Part shown: piece after piece, positions 24,049 through 37,314 of the stretch
Layout of the letters: every line of letters starts with the position of its first letter
Position numbering within the stretch: position 1 is the first letter of the stretch
Assembly: GCA_021292105.1 (NCBI GenBank)
Contig: CM037865.1
Coordinates: 66,213,630 to 66,277,629, forward strand
Origin: Anadara kagoshimensis
Lineage: Eukaryota; Mollusca; Bivalvia; Arcoida; Arcidae
Length of the DNA: 64,000 nt
Reading direction: 5' to 3'
The notes under the pieces: generated by a model
Told to the model about the DNA's origin: nothing
What the model saw: only the letters and a program-made list of their open reading frames with translations
Databases searched by the model: none
Program-made: the position numbers and the translations under genes

Positions 24049-27000
24049 TTTTTTTTTTTTTTTTTTATTCTTTTTCACTGTTTTACACGTATATATAATA
24101 TAAAAACATATAATTAACAGTTTTACATAAAAACAAACTTATATTCACACACTCATACAAAAACATATTTCAATAATATAGTTAAGGACACTGTTCAAAT
24201 TGTAAACTAAGAGAAAATAAAAAAGTCTTTTTTATTTTTTAAGTTACATTTCCATTTCGTGTAACAGACCCCATTTCTTCAGAAATTTACCATACTGAAA
24301 TTTTATTTTATATAAATATTCCTCAATTTTTTTATAATAAAATATTTCTTTTTTCATGCCTTCAAAGCAGGGAATACTGTTTTTTAATTTTTGTTTATAT
24401 ATATGAAATTTAGCAAGAATAATACATAAATTAGTATATCATTATTTTGGGAAAAATATCCAAATATAATTTCTGTCACAGTAAGTTTTAGATTTAAATG
24501 CAATGTATCATTTATCCACAACTGAAAATTTTCCCAAAAAGATGTGACAAACCTACATTCATAAAAATATGAATTAAAGTTTCTGGTGTTTCATGACAAA
24601 AACTACACAAATCACTTTCAACGACATGTATTTTTTTCAAAAACTGATTGTACTTAGTAATCTATGTACTATACGAAACTGAAACCATCGGAGTTTTACA
24701 TCTTTTGTGCATTTAAATATTAGTATGTTACATCTTTTCCAAAAATCATCAGAAATACCCTCTATTTTCTGTTGCCATTTAAACTCACTAACTGGTTTAC
24801 TAACAATGTTTTGACAAAAATATCGTAAATATTTCTAGTTCCTTTTTTCAGTTTTACAAGGGAAAGTATGAATTGTGACAGTATGGTAGATTGCTTTTAA
24901 AAATGAAAAAATTAAAATTTGTACAATTTTCTTTTAACGCTTTACATATACCAAAATATTGTGTGAAAGGAGGATAAAAACTAAACTTATTACAAAATCA
25001 TTATAATCTAAAATGTTACCATTTACATCTAATAAATCACCAACTAATCTAACTCCTTTAATGAACCATTGTTTAAAAAATACACACTTTTTCCCAATCT
25101 TAATTAAATCATTATACCATAAAGGTGACAATATAAACTCATCTTGCTGAACATTCATATACTCAATTAAAGATGTAAAAACGTCTTTCCAAAAAGGATT
25201 ACTGTTTCAGATATCATCTTCTTCATAAAAGAAGAGCCAAACTTAGTAAAATGTTTAAAAATGTCAGGCATAATGTCAAAAAGTAATTTATTCCAACCAG
25301 AATCAGATAACAACAACCTTCTTATCCAAGTTAATTTCAGACTCTTAATGAATGATTTGACATGTATCATTCTTAAACCTCCATTATGATAATCTTGAAT
25401 AATTGATTTTCGAGATATTCTGTCAGTTTTCGAATCCCAGATATAGTTGAAAAACAGTGTTTCTAACTCATTTAATATATTATTACTTGGATTGGGGAGA
25501 CTAATAAAAGATGAGTAATCTTTGATACCAGAATGCTTTTGACAACAGTAATTCTGCCTAAAGTTGTTAATTTTCTTTTGGACCATGAATTAATTAGCTT
25601 CTTTATCTCCTCAATTTTGTGTCTAAAATTTAAATCAATTATTTCTTCAAGGTGTACAGAAAAAGTTATGCCTAAGACTGTAAATGGTTCATTAGTCCAA
25701 CTCAAATTGTATTCTTTACACAACTTTTCATTGCTAAATCGTTTTGAGCCAATCCAAATGCATTTAGTCTTATCATAGTTGGGACGTAAACCTGAAAATT
25801 TTGAAAACTGCAAAATTAAAGATAATGTATTTCTCACAGAAGACTCTGTTCCATCTAGGAGAATTACAGTGTCATCAGCGTACTGAGATATCAGATACTC
25901 TCTGTTCTTTATTAATATACCCTTTACATTTTTACTATTTCTAATCATAATACCAAGGATTTCTGCACATAATATAAAAAGGTAGGGGGATATTGGGTCC
26001 CCTTGTCTACAGCCTCTACCAATATTAAAAAAATCTGAAAAAAACCCGTTTTGAATGACACATAGTTTTATATCTTTAAACATTGTCTTTATCCACCCTA
26101 TAAAATATTTTCCAAAATTAAAAAAGTTAAGAACGTTAAAAATAAATTCCCATGATACAGAATCAAATGCCTTTTCAAAATCTATTAGCATTAGCAGCCC
26201 AGGCATATTATTTTCTTCTAGATAGTGCAACACATCATAAAGCAGTCTTGTGTTTTCACCAATATATCTGCCAGCAATAAAACCTTTTTGGTTTTCATGA
26301 ACTAATTTATCAAGAACTGTCTTCATCCTACTTGCAATTGTACCAGATATTAACTTATAGCTAACGTTGAGAAGTGTTATAGGTCTCCAGTTTTTTAGAT
26401 ACTCTTTAGGCTTATTTCCTTTAGGCAGCAATGTAACGATTCCCTGTTTTTGAGTATGAGAAAGTATACCTTTATCGTAACTAAATAATAAACTTCTGAA
26501 CAAAAAATCCCCCAAATCTACCCAAAACATTTTAAAAAATTCAGCCGAAAAACCATCTGTACCCGGAGATTTATCACTTTTCATTTTTTTTAGGGTGGAT
26601 AAGATTTCTGATTTTGTAATCGGACAGTCTAAGTGATTTTTCATTTCTTCATTTAATTTATCAACCTTATATTTCTCAATAATTCATCTAAACAGACTGT
26701 TTCTAATTCATTATGTCTATTACTATATAAATGAAAGTAAAATTTTCGAGTCTCCTGTAATATATCTTTCTGATTTATTAAAAGTTCACCATTATCTTTT
26801 TTTAATCTAGATATTGTTTTATTTATAAAATTTCGCTTTTCAAGGTTGCAAAAATACTTGGTTGGTTTTCGCCCTCTTCTATCCATTTGGCTTTGTTCTA
26901 ATCAATAGACCCTCTAGTTCAATTTTCCTAATTTCTTCTAATTGTAACTTTAAGTCATGTAAGACTTCATTCAGAAGACCATCATGATTTTCATCAAGAG

Positions 27001-28029
27001 CTACAGCTAAAATAGCAATCTGATCTTTTAGGATTTAGTTTTTTCTTGCTGTTGACGCTTTTTTGATGCACAATATGGTAGTGTCATTTGCCTAATTTTC
27101 ATCAAAAGTGTTTCAAAAAACAAATTATCATCAATAGTGAACTGAATATCATCATTAGAGATTTCGTGTATCTTTTCCTGAAGATAAATTGGAACTGCAT
27201 ATTCTTTTTTAACTTGTAAAATGACTTCTTTTACTTTTTTAATATATTCATGATCTTTAAGTAAAGAATTATTGAATCTCCAGAAACCTTTGCCTTTTTT
27301 AATATCAGAGAAAGTTAGCTGAAGTTCTATCATTGAATGATCAGTGCGATAGCCAGGTAGAATATCTACTTTGCTCACCAGAGATAATAATTTTCAGATA
27401 TTAAAAAAAAATCTAATCTGGCTTTTTTGATAGGATCGTTTCTAAACCAGGTGAATCTCTTTTTTTCTGGGTGATAAACTCTATATGCATCGACTAGATT
27501 GAACTCATTTTTTAAATTTTCCACACAAGTTCTATTTTTTGGATTGTTCACATTTTTATAATTAAAGCAATCTTTTTCCTGATCCTGAACAACATTCCAG
27601 TCCCCACACATAATAATAAATTCATTATCAAAATCGTTAATTATGTTCTTAATATCATTAAAAAATTCAGGGGAATTACTATTTGGACCATAGATATTTA
27701 CTAAAGTTATGTTATAATCTCCAGTTTCTATTTCTGTCACTAATAAGTTACCATTGCTATCTATTTTTTCCCTACCCAGTTTGTAAGAATAATCTTCCAA
27801 GCAAAGATGCCACACCCCGCGAGTTACTGTTCCCTGGACTGAAGTGACAGTCTAGACCCCATTCTGATCTCACCTGGCCTAGAACCGATCCATCAAAATG
27901 TGTATCTTGCAGACAGTATATTGATGCTTCTTTTTCTCGCAAATACTTAAAAACATCCTTTCTTTTCTTATAATCTTGTAATCCTCTACAATTGAGGGAT
28001 ACTATTTTTAGTGTATCACTCATAATTAA
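24049..28029 (-). mobile_element. L1/Tx1-type LINE, decayed, minus strand
   Basis: About 4 kb comprising an endonuclease plus reverse-transcriptase ORF2, ending in an 18-T run at 24049-24066, which is the poly-A tail read from the minus strand. No ORF1 was recognised between 28030 and the next gene, so the copy is probably 5'-truncated. Domain order (AP-type endonuclease, RT, C-terminal region with a cysteine-histidine motif) and wording place it in the L1/Tx1 group; the exact clade is an inference. Confidence 0.88.
24244..28023 (-). pseudogene. LINE ORF2 (endonuclease-reverse transcriptase), broken
   Basis: The start MSDTLKIVSLNCRGLQ (28023) is the AP-endonuclease N-terminus; IYGPN and CGDWNVV follow near 27700-27590. 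The frame breaks near 27800, 27375, 26890, 26650, 25520 and 25160. The RT core in 25472-26644 holds IDFEKAFDSV (motif A), RGCRQGDPISPYLF (motif B) and YADDTVIL (catalytic YADD). Downstream pieces read LWYNDLIKIGKK.VFFKQW and, near 24600, a CSFCHETPETLIHIF-like Cys/His motif, with the stop near 24244. At least five frameshifts make it non-functional. Typical ORF2 length (~1250 residues) is retained overall. Confidence 0.88.
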
Positions 28030-28754
28030 TATAGATTAAAAAATCATTCAACCAAAAAGGGTCTACTTTCATATATGAAAATTTGAAAGGTGCTATTAAA
28101 AAAACTGAAACACATTCATACTACATACAAACCAAAGACAAGACAATAAAATATTAACATAAATTCCGTTCACCATGGTACTGCTGAGTAATAATTGCCC
28201 AGAAAATTTTAAACAAAATCACTGCCAAAGGCATATATAAACTCTGAAATGTTATTTGAATCCACTTGATAAGACAGTTGTCTAGTGACTATGTATACTT
28301 ATGAAATAACTATATCGGTTGAACCAGAGACTTACGGAAATATGTGTTCATCTACTTAATGACCTTCAATATGAAACTTCAGTTATAGGTAAAAACTAAA
28401 AGTTATTATTTTCCATCATGTACTTATACACAGGTAAGATTATATTGAAATAAATGTAAATAAAAAAGTTAAAATGTAACCATTTACTAAAACACATTAT
28501 AATATATATTATACATGTATATACAATTATATCGATTTTTATAAATAGTATGCATGCAGGATAGTTATTTTGAAGTCTCAAAATGTAACAAAATACTTTT
28601 GCTTTGGTCTAATTGACGTATCGCCAGCCACGCCCGAAATGTCTTGAAAAGGGCCCGACATGCTTGAATTACTCACAAAAAATGAAAACTTGACCTGAAT
28701 TGTGTCCTTTAATAACGTCACTGACACAAGAACGAAGTTTGGGGAGACTTATTG
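28030..28754. other. Non-coding stretch upstream of the LINE
   Basis: AT-rich, no exon recognised. Confidence 0.45.
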
Positions 28755-28990
28755 TTTTACCCCCGCTTCTTCTTCTTTTTCTTTTTCTTCTTCTTCTTCA
28801 TTATTATTGTTATTCTTCTTTTTCTTCCCCATTGAACTTGTCCGCGCGTTTTCTCTGAGAAGAATAGTCAAATCTTAATAAAACTTCACACAGAGATGGA
28901 TCCCCATCCTAAGTGGTGCAATTAGGTATTCGAAATTTTAAAATGACGGCCGTTGCCATGGGAACGAAAAAAAGGCGAGGACATCCATCA
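28755..28990 (+). repeat. Interspersed repeat related to 58970-59260
   Basis: Begins with a CTT-rich run (28760-28830) after TTTTACCCCCG, then AAACTTCACAC..GATGGAT..CATCCTAAG and CCGTTGCCATGG. The same series appears at 58970-59120 in the same orientation. Confidence 0.65.
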
Positions 28991-29580
28991 TTACATTAAT
29001 TAATGCTCATTGCATTATGTTTGTTTCGTGGTTGCATAACCTAATAGAGTCAAATACATGTTTGAAGTTAACAGGTTTCATTACAGCGATAATACTAACT
29101 GTCCATACGACAAAGTAACACATACCCATGGCTATTTCTACTATCAATGGTTAAATATAAAAAAAATTTTCAATTTAAAATTGTGATTGAAAACAAAAGT
29201 TAGGGTACTAAAAGTAAATGAAAGATTACATCATGCTGACACATGTTTCCCGTTTGTTTCAATAGTAATGAAATATATGACAAATCCTACATGTAATTAC
29301 AAATAGAAAACGACAATTTGTAAAACACGTACGCAGCAACAACCAATGCAACAATAAGACTGAACAATAAAAACTAATGACAGAAAACATTTACATAATA
29401 AAGACAAAAAATCATAATTTTAAACAATACTTCATAACATCATACATTTTACATTTTACATTTAAAAGCCCGTGACTCTATGGCACTTATGAAAGTTACA
29501 GAAATGCTACTAGAAAAATTCAAAACAATTTTTAAACATTTGAAAACGGGAGGGGGGGTTGAAATCCTTCAATATAAAAA

Positions 29581-29807
29581 TTACATTCGGCGTATTTTTA
29601 TCTCAGTTGTCTTTAGAGAGTAGTAGTGTCCATGCCATTGGAACCAAACTACTCCTTTGCCGAATTGTGTGTTACCATACAGTCCATTCAGATTAGAAGT
29701 GTGACACAAACCATACCACCAAGCTCCACTATAAAGCACCGAACAATCGTTATGGTCATTGTCGTATGTTGCAAATCCACATCCTTTGGTAAAGTCTAGT
29801 GCATCGC
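29581..29807 (-). CDS. Lectin gene (left), exon 5: calcium and ligand-binding part
   Basis: 227 bp, acceptor ATGTTTTAG, stop TAA at 29581-29583. Contains the YDND calcium site, the C-x12-C pair around GAWWY and the C-terminal KIRRM. This is the exon that differs most, by replacement changes, from the paralogue. Confidence 0.9.
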
Positions 29808-31402
29808 CTAAAACATAAAACATGATAGCTTGTTGAAAAGACAACTAATATAAACTTCCCTGGTTAAATTTTGCGTAATTTACCAAATTCGTTAGTCCAC
29901 AATTTTTACTTTGATTTTGGATTGTTTACATGGACTGGTATGTTTGTTTTTTATGTTATATTTACCAGTCTCATCTTAATGAACAAACAAAACCAATAAT
30001 CCAATTAATTAATTTATTAATTAAATTATAAATGAAAAAAAACAAACATACTAATCGGTGTCCGAATCACAATCCAGAAGGAAAGTAAGAAACTTTGGAA
30101 CTGACAAGTTAGGTTAGACACGTGAATTTCCTCCAGGGAAGTGAGGCCGGGTGCTCCGAAAAGGTAAGCACCTCCTGTTTAGCTACCTATACTCGCTGCA
30201 TGTGTAATTAGAATTGTGGGAAAGGAACATGGAAATTTGGGACGTCAAATATATCCAGGTCAATTCTAGAGAAAGAGACATCAAACTTATCAACAATAAT
30301 GTGATGGCAGCCATAAACTTTTTGAGAGCCTTGATTATTCAGGTTCCATAATTATCCTCATCCCCAATTGGGTTGTTGAAGTAGGACCCTTTAAGATTCT
30401 GTTACAAAAATTGTTAAAGTTTCTGATTTTTATTTCTTCGACATGGAACATTGAAATATGATCATAAAACAACATATATCATCATGTATTTTTATTGAAG
30501 AAATCATGTTTTTCATATTAATTGGTCTCAGAATAATATGGGGGAGTGGAAATTGGAATTTCTAAGGTTAAAAAATAGACAATATTTTAAATGTAATTGC
30601 AACAACATATTATTCACATATTCTGTTACATATCTTACATTTGTTGACCAATGTTTAATAGAATATGTAAAAATTTGTAAGTAATAAATCTGTAGTCCTT
30701 TTTCCAGAAAAAATGTGTATGATGATTCTATATACGAAATTTTAAATTATGATATTGTAATTGGATGGGAATGAAGCCCAGTGCCAATGGAAATGCAATG
30801 AAAAAATCCTCTATTTCTGTTCATCCGTAATAAGAACCATATCTTCACCTGATATTTTAGATTCCAGGGGGATGAACAAATAACTTAAAATAAATGTTTA
30901 TACTTACACTCAAAATCAAATCAAACATAAAACAAATAAATAAATAAATAAATATTCAGTATACAGTAACAATGACACATTGAAACTAGTCAATCATGAT
31001 TAAGTATACAATATAAGCGTATTTTTTTCGGCGCAAGTGAAACAGTTTTTAAAGTTAATATTCTGCCTTTTGGGTTGTGATTTGAACATGGATTGGTCAA
31101 GTTGAGGTTGATAATATAGGACACAAAGTTTTTATAGTTAGAATGTAGAAGATTACCTGCGGTCCCTGTGTAGGAATCATAATTCAAATTGTAATTTACC
31201 GATGGGTCACCTAGTCTAAAGTTACTGTACACTGCGTATTTCCAAACCCCAGAATGATCTTCCAAATCAAATCGTAATGAATAGGTGGCGGAAGATGTAA
31301 GTTCATATAATTTGTCAAGACCTACAAAATTAATAAAAACAAGATTAAGATTAAGCGCATCTCGTATTTAGCGAAAATATTAGGTAAATATCGCGCGCGC
31401 GC

Positions 31403-31433
<31 letters not shown>

Positions 31434-34400
31434 CGATTTGGTCACGTTTGAAATAACATGCATGTATTTCAAAAGGAAAAAAAATTGTCATATATTTGGT
31501 TTTTTATGTATTGGTATTGTTTCTGTTACAATATATGGATTCTCAAGTATTTTTCTACAACTATAGGTTTCACTGGCATCCTGGACAGAAATACTTCGAG
31601 AGAAAGAAAAACGATGACATCGATAAAAACGCGACAAGTAAAATGTAAAGGATCAACCCACACGTTTGGAGGCCTCTTAAGTTCATTGCAAGAATTGCCC
31701 TGGATATATTTGACGTATCATAGTTCCATGTTCCTTTCACACAATTTTGATTACACACGTGGCGGGTGTAGCTAGCTAAACAGGAGGTGCTTACCCTTCC
31801 GAAGCACCCGACCTCACTTCCCTGGTGGAAATTTACGTGTCTAACCTAACTTGTCAGTTCCAAAGTTTTTACTTTGCTTCTGGATTGTGATTGGGACATG
31901 GATTAGTATGTTTGTTTTTTATTGTAACCGGACACCGGTTTGTCAACTATAAAACAATTTTACATTTTGTATTTGTTTTTATATTTATCTATAGGAGGCT
32001 AACTAAAAGTCCTAGCGGACACAGTTAATGAGCAATGCATTTGCGAAAGGCATATAGTAAGTTATTTTGCCAAAATACAATTCAGGTTACCTTTATACAA
32101 TTGATGCGTAAAAAATCTGCTTGTGTAGAAAGATTTTCAGTGATCAAAGATATGATTCAAAACTAAATTATATCCTTTCTTTCTGTCAAATGTTATTGTA
32201 AAGCAACTCTCATAGTAGTAGTAGCAGTAGTAGTAGGGAATGCAGATTATAGTACCAAAAGACCAATTCTTTGATATGATTAAAAAAATATCAGTTTTTT
32301 GTTCCATTTTTAAATGTTATATTAACTGGATTTATTTGATAAAATTGGATGTTATGTTCAAATATTATATAATTATTATTGTAAAATGTATAATATCTGA
32401 ATTACTAACATAATTAAACATTACATAAAAACTTTCCTGCAACCCCGGTATATATTCCGTGAGTTGTCCATAAAAGCATTCCATTGACAGACAAATTTAT
32501 CAGTTTACAAGAATTAACTTTTTTGTCAAACTTTTATATATATTGTTGCATGATAACCCTTTTTGCGTTTGATTTATACAAAGCGAGATAATTACCAAGC
32601 CAGAATTCGCCAGCTGTGTTCCCAAATCCAGTGACATAAGAAGTCCAATTTCGATAGAAATCTGTGGAACCATCCAATCTTCGCTGGAACACCTGAAATA
32701 ATTACAAATAAACAATTAAATACTTTTTGAAATTATATTTGACCTTCAGCTTATTATTATGGTTCTGAAAGATTGAATTGAAGTCATACATACTGTTTAA
32801 ATTTCAAAATACTGCTGAAATAGATATACATGAGATGTCGGGGCATCTAGGTATTTTACGCAACAATCGAACAAACTGGAAATACTTAGTTTTTTGGCTG
32901 TACATTTTGTCATTTTGGTAAATCAAACGTTTTTCAGAATCTTGTCAGTTTCAAAGTTTTTACTTTGCTTTGGAATTATGATTTTGACATTTATTAGAAT
33001 TTTTATTAATTAGGAGGTACTTGCCCTTTTCAAGCACCTGGCCCAACGTCCCTACCGGAAGTTCACAGGTTTAACTTTCTTGTCAAGTTTTACGTTATTT
33101 TTTCTCTGCTTTGGAATTGTGATTTGAACATAGATGATTATGTTTGTTTTTCATTAGTATGTTTTTGATGTAATTGTATTTCTGCTACAGCTTTTTAGTG
33201 ACAGATAGACCGCCTATTTTTGAGGACGTGACCCATTGTTTTTAAAACCTTTTGGAGGATAGTCGTATAAAATATGATATTATATATTGAATGTAAATGT
33301 ATAACGGTTATGCTTGTGATTACATTTTTATGGTATATCTCAACATTGTAACCAATCATGACCTAATCACAGCAATCCTTATAAACAAAGAATGAGTCAT
33401 TTAGAAATGGCCAAGACAAGTTGATTGTCACTGATAACCTTCCGATATCTGCATATACAGAGCGTATAATTCACGAAGTATGTATGGTCATGATTGTGAA
33501 TTTTCATGTGAGATTTAAAATAAATCAATTAGCGCATTAGTATCTCTTGGTCGTCATTGCTAGAGTTATGTTGGTCACAGTCTAGTAGATAAGTGTACAT
33601 TTGATATGATCGTTATATGATTTAATGAAATAGAAACCACAATAATAATGTTGACAATGTATTTTAATCGACTACGATCTGATTTATTTGATCATCAACA
33701 TTTTGAATATAAAATATAAGGTTTTCGTGATAACATAAATAACTAAATGCAAATGAGCTTAACTATCGATTAACTTCAATGTTTTAATTATTTGTATTAA
33801 TTCAGTTTCATTTAGTTTATTTTTTTCACTGAGTTTTGTTTTATACAGGTAAACTAAGGTCTTGAGGGTATTCTTTGTGTATCTGCCTAAGAATAATAAA
33901 AAATATACAAAAGCTTAACCACCGATGTACTTCAATGTTTTTATTATTTGTTTTAATGCATTTTCAATTAGTTTAGTTTTTTCACTTAGTTTTGTTTCAT
34001 TTATCATAAAGGTAAACTCAGGTCTGTAGGGTATTCTTAGTAGCTGTTGTCCCTCTGATACGTTGATATATCATTATCGACAGCTTCATTCATATAAGTC
34101 ATTCAGAACTGAGTTCTGATCGGCTAATACGTATTCACGCGATACGTGTTTATACAGGCGTTTCTTTTCCTAACCAGTATACGTCAAGGACTAGCCCATT
34201 GTCTTTATTTATGAATGAACAACAGGTAAAACAACACACGAATAAAATTCATTTATTACACTTTTTTGGCCTAAAGTCTCGATGAAATGAAATATTCTTG
34301 ACTTGGATATTACACTTCGTGAAATAAAATCTTGTTTTAAAGTAGGCTTTAATGAACTGAATCGCGATAATTCTACCAGAGGAAAGCGTTCTTTATACTT

Positions 34401-36955
34401 GATTCATGCGGCGTAGCATGATTGCCTGTTGTGGATATACCCGTACAGTAAAGTATGAGCTACCTGTACAGTAAAATATGAGCTATCTGTACAGTCTACA
34501 GAAAATCACGCAGCTAATATATCGGTTTTTTAAGTTCTCCAATCTTATCAAACTGTAACAAATCAAATTTCTTTTAACATTCATAATTTGCCCACTGATT
34601 GCATTATGTTTATAAATACTAGCCGAATAAAGAGAAAATAAAGAATATATAGGGAATTCATGACAATTCCGCTCTGAATTACCGTGTTCAACACACGAAT
34701 AAATGTCATAGGCTTCATGTTTTCAAAAACGTTTTAAATAAATCAAAAGTAAATTTGCTTAGTGAGAGCCATGAACAGTTCATAACAACAATGGTTTTAG
34801 ATAATTCTACTTAGGTTTGACCTAGTTGTTTTCGTTCTTCGCATCAGATTGTAGAGCTACCGGCGACTGTACAGTTTGGCTGAACTTCCGTTCCCACACT
34901 GTGAGTTCAGGAAAGTATGATGTCTGTGTCAAAAATTACTCTGCATATATTTGACGTTCAATAGTTCCATGTTTATTTCATTTTAATTTTTTGTTTAAAC
35001 ACATGGCGGTTGTACATAGATTACCAGGAAGTGTATACCGGTCCGGAGGAACAGGTCTCATTTTCTGGTGGAAGTTCATGTGTTGAACTTAATATGTCAG
35101 TTTCTAAGTTTTGCTTTGATATTCCCATTTAGACGTTAGTTTTGTCTTTACTGATGAAAACTCAATGTTCCAAGCATAAAATATTTTGACGAATTTTGGA
35201 GAAATGTATAAAAGAGATATTACAACATATTATCCACAAAATGTATTCTATTTCAAAACAATTATTATATGTATAATACGATACATACCGTCCATCCATG
35301 TCTGTTCATATCGCAATAAACCTCATACTGACTGTTATCTCTGTATATTGTATATACTCCATCTATTGTATTTCCCAAGTTGAAAACTTCTTCACAATCT
35401 CTTGGTTTAGGTTCTAGAAAAATTAACATTTTCATTCGTCTATATGGTATATCATCATATACTGGTTATACATTTAGTAGGATAAGACTTTCACTTTGTA
35501 TATATTTTTCATGACAATAGTACTTACTAGTAACCTGCAATTTTAGAGATGTTTGTTATCTTGGTTTTGAGTCGACATGGGTATAATGATAATTTCATTT
35601 TAATCAATTAAAACTCCATGTGTTTAGTATTGAGGAGAAAATTACAAGAAATTGTCCTAAGAATAAAACAGCGGATGAGTTTGAGAACAAAATTAAAACA
35701 CATGTCTTAGTTAGTTGATAACCATAATGTCTGTGTATCCCAAACTAGCATTGATATATATGACGTCGAAAAATCCCATCTTATTTTCATTTTCAATTTT
35801 GTTTGATGTAGGTAGCTAGAAAGGAGTGTTTACACTTTTGGAGCACCCGACCTCATTTGAATGGACGAAATTCACAAGTTTAACTAGATTTGCCAGTTTT
35901 TATAATTTTTACTTTGCTTTTTGGATTGTGGTTGGAACATGGATAGGGATTTTTATGATTATGATTGATTATGACCTATAAAGTTTCTATCAACATTTAG
36001 TTCTCCTCACTGAATATATGAAACATTTAGAATATCTAATTTAAAACTAATTCCATCATGGAGTATGCCACTGTAATTACCGTGGCACTTTACTAATCAC
36101 CAATAAAGATAATTATGTGATTGTTCACTCTTTTTTATCATATCACATCTGAGAAAAACTGATACAGTACTTTTTTGTTTTATGGTAAAATTGAAACGTT
36201 TCAGTTTGCAAAAAATTATTTAAATGGTATCTGGTATAATTGACTTGACTATAATTTAATCCAATTGGTTGTCCTTAGTAGTGTGTTAATATGTTCTTAT
36301 ATTTCCTAATCACATTTGCTGGATGCATTGTATAATTTTTTCTAACTTTTTTTAAACCTACTTTTTGAGACCTTTTCATTTTCCTACATCAAAGTTACAA
36401 ATTAATGTATGAAAATTATTGATAAATATCGTCAGTCATACAAAACTGAACAGTCCCTCCACTACAACATGCAAAGATAGTCCAGGAAAATTTCAGAATT
36501 CAGCTTCCAATTGAAAATAAATTCACATTAGGATGGAACTTTATACATAGATTCATATCAAAACAGGAGCATCTAAAATGGAATTATCCAACTTTTTAAT
36601 TGGTCAGTTACTATCAAATCTTCGATGAATGTCATTGTAAAGGCTATATCTTACCCGTTTTATTCAAGTAGTAATATTTCCATCCCGTCTCAGATATTCC
36701 TGCTCTAAAATCTGTAAATATAACTGAGTGTAGCTGACAAATGTCACAGCCCTCCTGATAGAAAAATGACACACATAGAGTAACTTCCTCACATAATTGT
36801 GAACACTTGTTTAAAGATGTTTGACATCCAAAGTCTTTCCGTAGTTTGTACTTGTTAATGATTTTGTCACGGAATGAAACGTTTTCCATATATGTCAAAC
36901 TTGAACTGAAAACGTTATCCACAAATATTAAAACGATAGATAAATGTAGAACCAT
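29581..36955 (-). CDS. Secreted fibrinogen-domain lectin, five exons
   Basis: Joined exons 36655-36955, 35289-35413, 32596-32692, 31157-31321 and 29581-29807 give 915 bp, 304 residues and a stop. All introns begin GT and end AG and all phases agree (1, 0, 1, 1). Residues 1-20 look like a signal peptide. Residues 42-95 form a small PAN/apple-like segment with cysteines at 44, 51, 55, 61, 70 and 73. Residues 104-304 are a fibrinogen C-terminal domain: PRDC, GVYTIY, EVYCDM, FQRR.DGS.DFYRNW, EFWLG, calcium site YDND (245-247), C251 and C264 around GAWWY, SNLNG, and WHGHYYSLK near the end. Proteins of this family are secreted, bind acetylated sugars and act in innate recognition; the ligand here is unknown. 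It is paired head to head with a paralogue at 45959-57116. The start chosen is the ATG directly before the hydrophobic stretch. Confidence 0.9.
30040..30350 (-). mobile_element. Penelope-like element tail in intron 4 (left gene)
   Basis: Well-preserved copy from the AAACAAACATAC end through TTTAGCTACCTATACTCGC to CATAAACTTTTTGAGAGCC. It is only in the left arm. Confidence 0.85.
31062..31105 (+). mobile_element. Short Penelope-tail remnant shared with the right arm
   Basis: Only the last ~40 bp of the tail (GGGTTGTGATTTGAACATGG). The inverse counterpart lies at 55318-55360 at the same place of intron 4 in the other gene. Confidence 0.6.
31157..31321 (-). CDS. Lectin gene (left), exon 4
   Basis: 165 bp, acceptor AATTTTGTAG, donor GCAG|GTAATC. 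Encodes [11 protein letters not shown] to YTGTAG, the central beta-sheet part of the fibrinogen fold. Confidence 0.88.
31392..31434. repeat. (CG)n/(GT)n microsatellite
   Basis: CGCGCG run passing into GTGTGT in intron 3 of the left lectin gene. Confidence 0.95.
31681..31922 (+). mobile_element. Penelope-like element tail in intron 3 (left gene)
   Basis: Close match to the consensus: ATTGCCCTGGATATATTTGA, stop TAG, GGCGGGTGTAGCTAGCTAAA and the end GTATGTTTGTTTTT. It is antisense to the host gene and has no counterpart in the right arm. Confidence 0.88.
32596..32692 (-). CDS. Lectin gene (left), exon 3
   Basis: 97 bp, acceptor TTATTTCAG, donor CTTG|GTAATT. Encodes [16 protein letters not shown] through GEFWL. 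Confidence 0.88.
32935..33155 (+). mobile_element. Penelope-like tails, diverged, in intron 2 (left gene)
   Basis: Two partial, degenerate pieces: TTGTCAGTTTCAAAGTTTTT at 32942, then GGAGGTACTTGCCC through GATTATGTTTGTTTTTC. The right arm has a comparable remnant at 53360-53480. Confidence 0.65.
34912..35128 (+). mobile_element. Penelope-like tail, diverged, in intron 2 (left gene)
   Basis: ATGTCTGTGTC, TATATTTGACGTTCAATAG, CACATGGCGGTTGTA and GTGGAAGTTCATGTGTT follow the family order. The equivalent in the right arm is at 51065-51283. Confidence 0.75.
35289..35413 (-). CDS. Lectin gene (left), exon 2: start of fibrinogen domain
   Basis: 125 bp, acceptor TTTTTCTAG, donor ACG|GTATGT. Encodes ..[16 protein letters not shown]....[13 protein letters not shown]. 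Confidence 0.88.
35725..35955 (+). mobile_element. Penelope-like tail, diverged, in intron 1 (left gene)
   Basis: ATGTCTGTGTATCCC, TATATATGACGTCG, GGAGTGTTTACACTTTTGGA and TTTGGATTGTGGTTGGAACA. It matches 49178-49420 of the right arm in position and orientation. Confidence 0.75.
36655..36955 (-). CDS. Lectin gene (left), exon 1: signal peptide and PAN-like part
   Basis: 301 bp, ATG at 36955, donor CGG|GTAAGATA. The frame is open a further 55 codons upstream to 37120, but those residues are not hydrophobic and precede the signal peptide, so they are probably 5' leader. Confidence 0.85.
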
Positions 36956-37314
36956 TTTAAATAGCCTTAAACATTTCCAGTAAAATAATGACATTTCTTC
37001 TTCGAAATATCTATATCTTGGACTATATATCAATGTCGCATTTAATAAAGCCCAATGTACTTTCCATTTTAAATCTTTTACATGAATCAGGTTAACTCTT
37101 GAAGCACAATGCACAACCAAATGTCTGCATATTCTTTAGTTCTCCTTTTCTAGCCAACGGATATAATGCTTTCTTGACGAATGTTTTAAAATATCAAACA
37201 TTAATGTACTAATGTACTATTTTTTCGTTTTACAACAACTTAAAGACGACAAAAACAGAATATGATCCACTGCAAAATGTATTTCCAAACAGTAAAAATT
37301 AAAGTTTCTGAACA

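Noticed and set aside
32500-32715. Open frames over lectin exon 3 at 32500-32715 (and 53882-54070)
   Set aside because: Wrong reading frame of the real 97-bp exon; the conserved fibrinogen residues are in another frame.
36956-37120. N-terminal extension of the left lectin gene (start at 37120)
   Set aside because: The extra residues would bury the signal peptide and differ in the right copy, where the upstream frame spells different residues; probably 5' leader.
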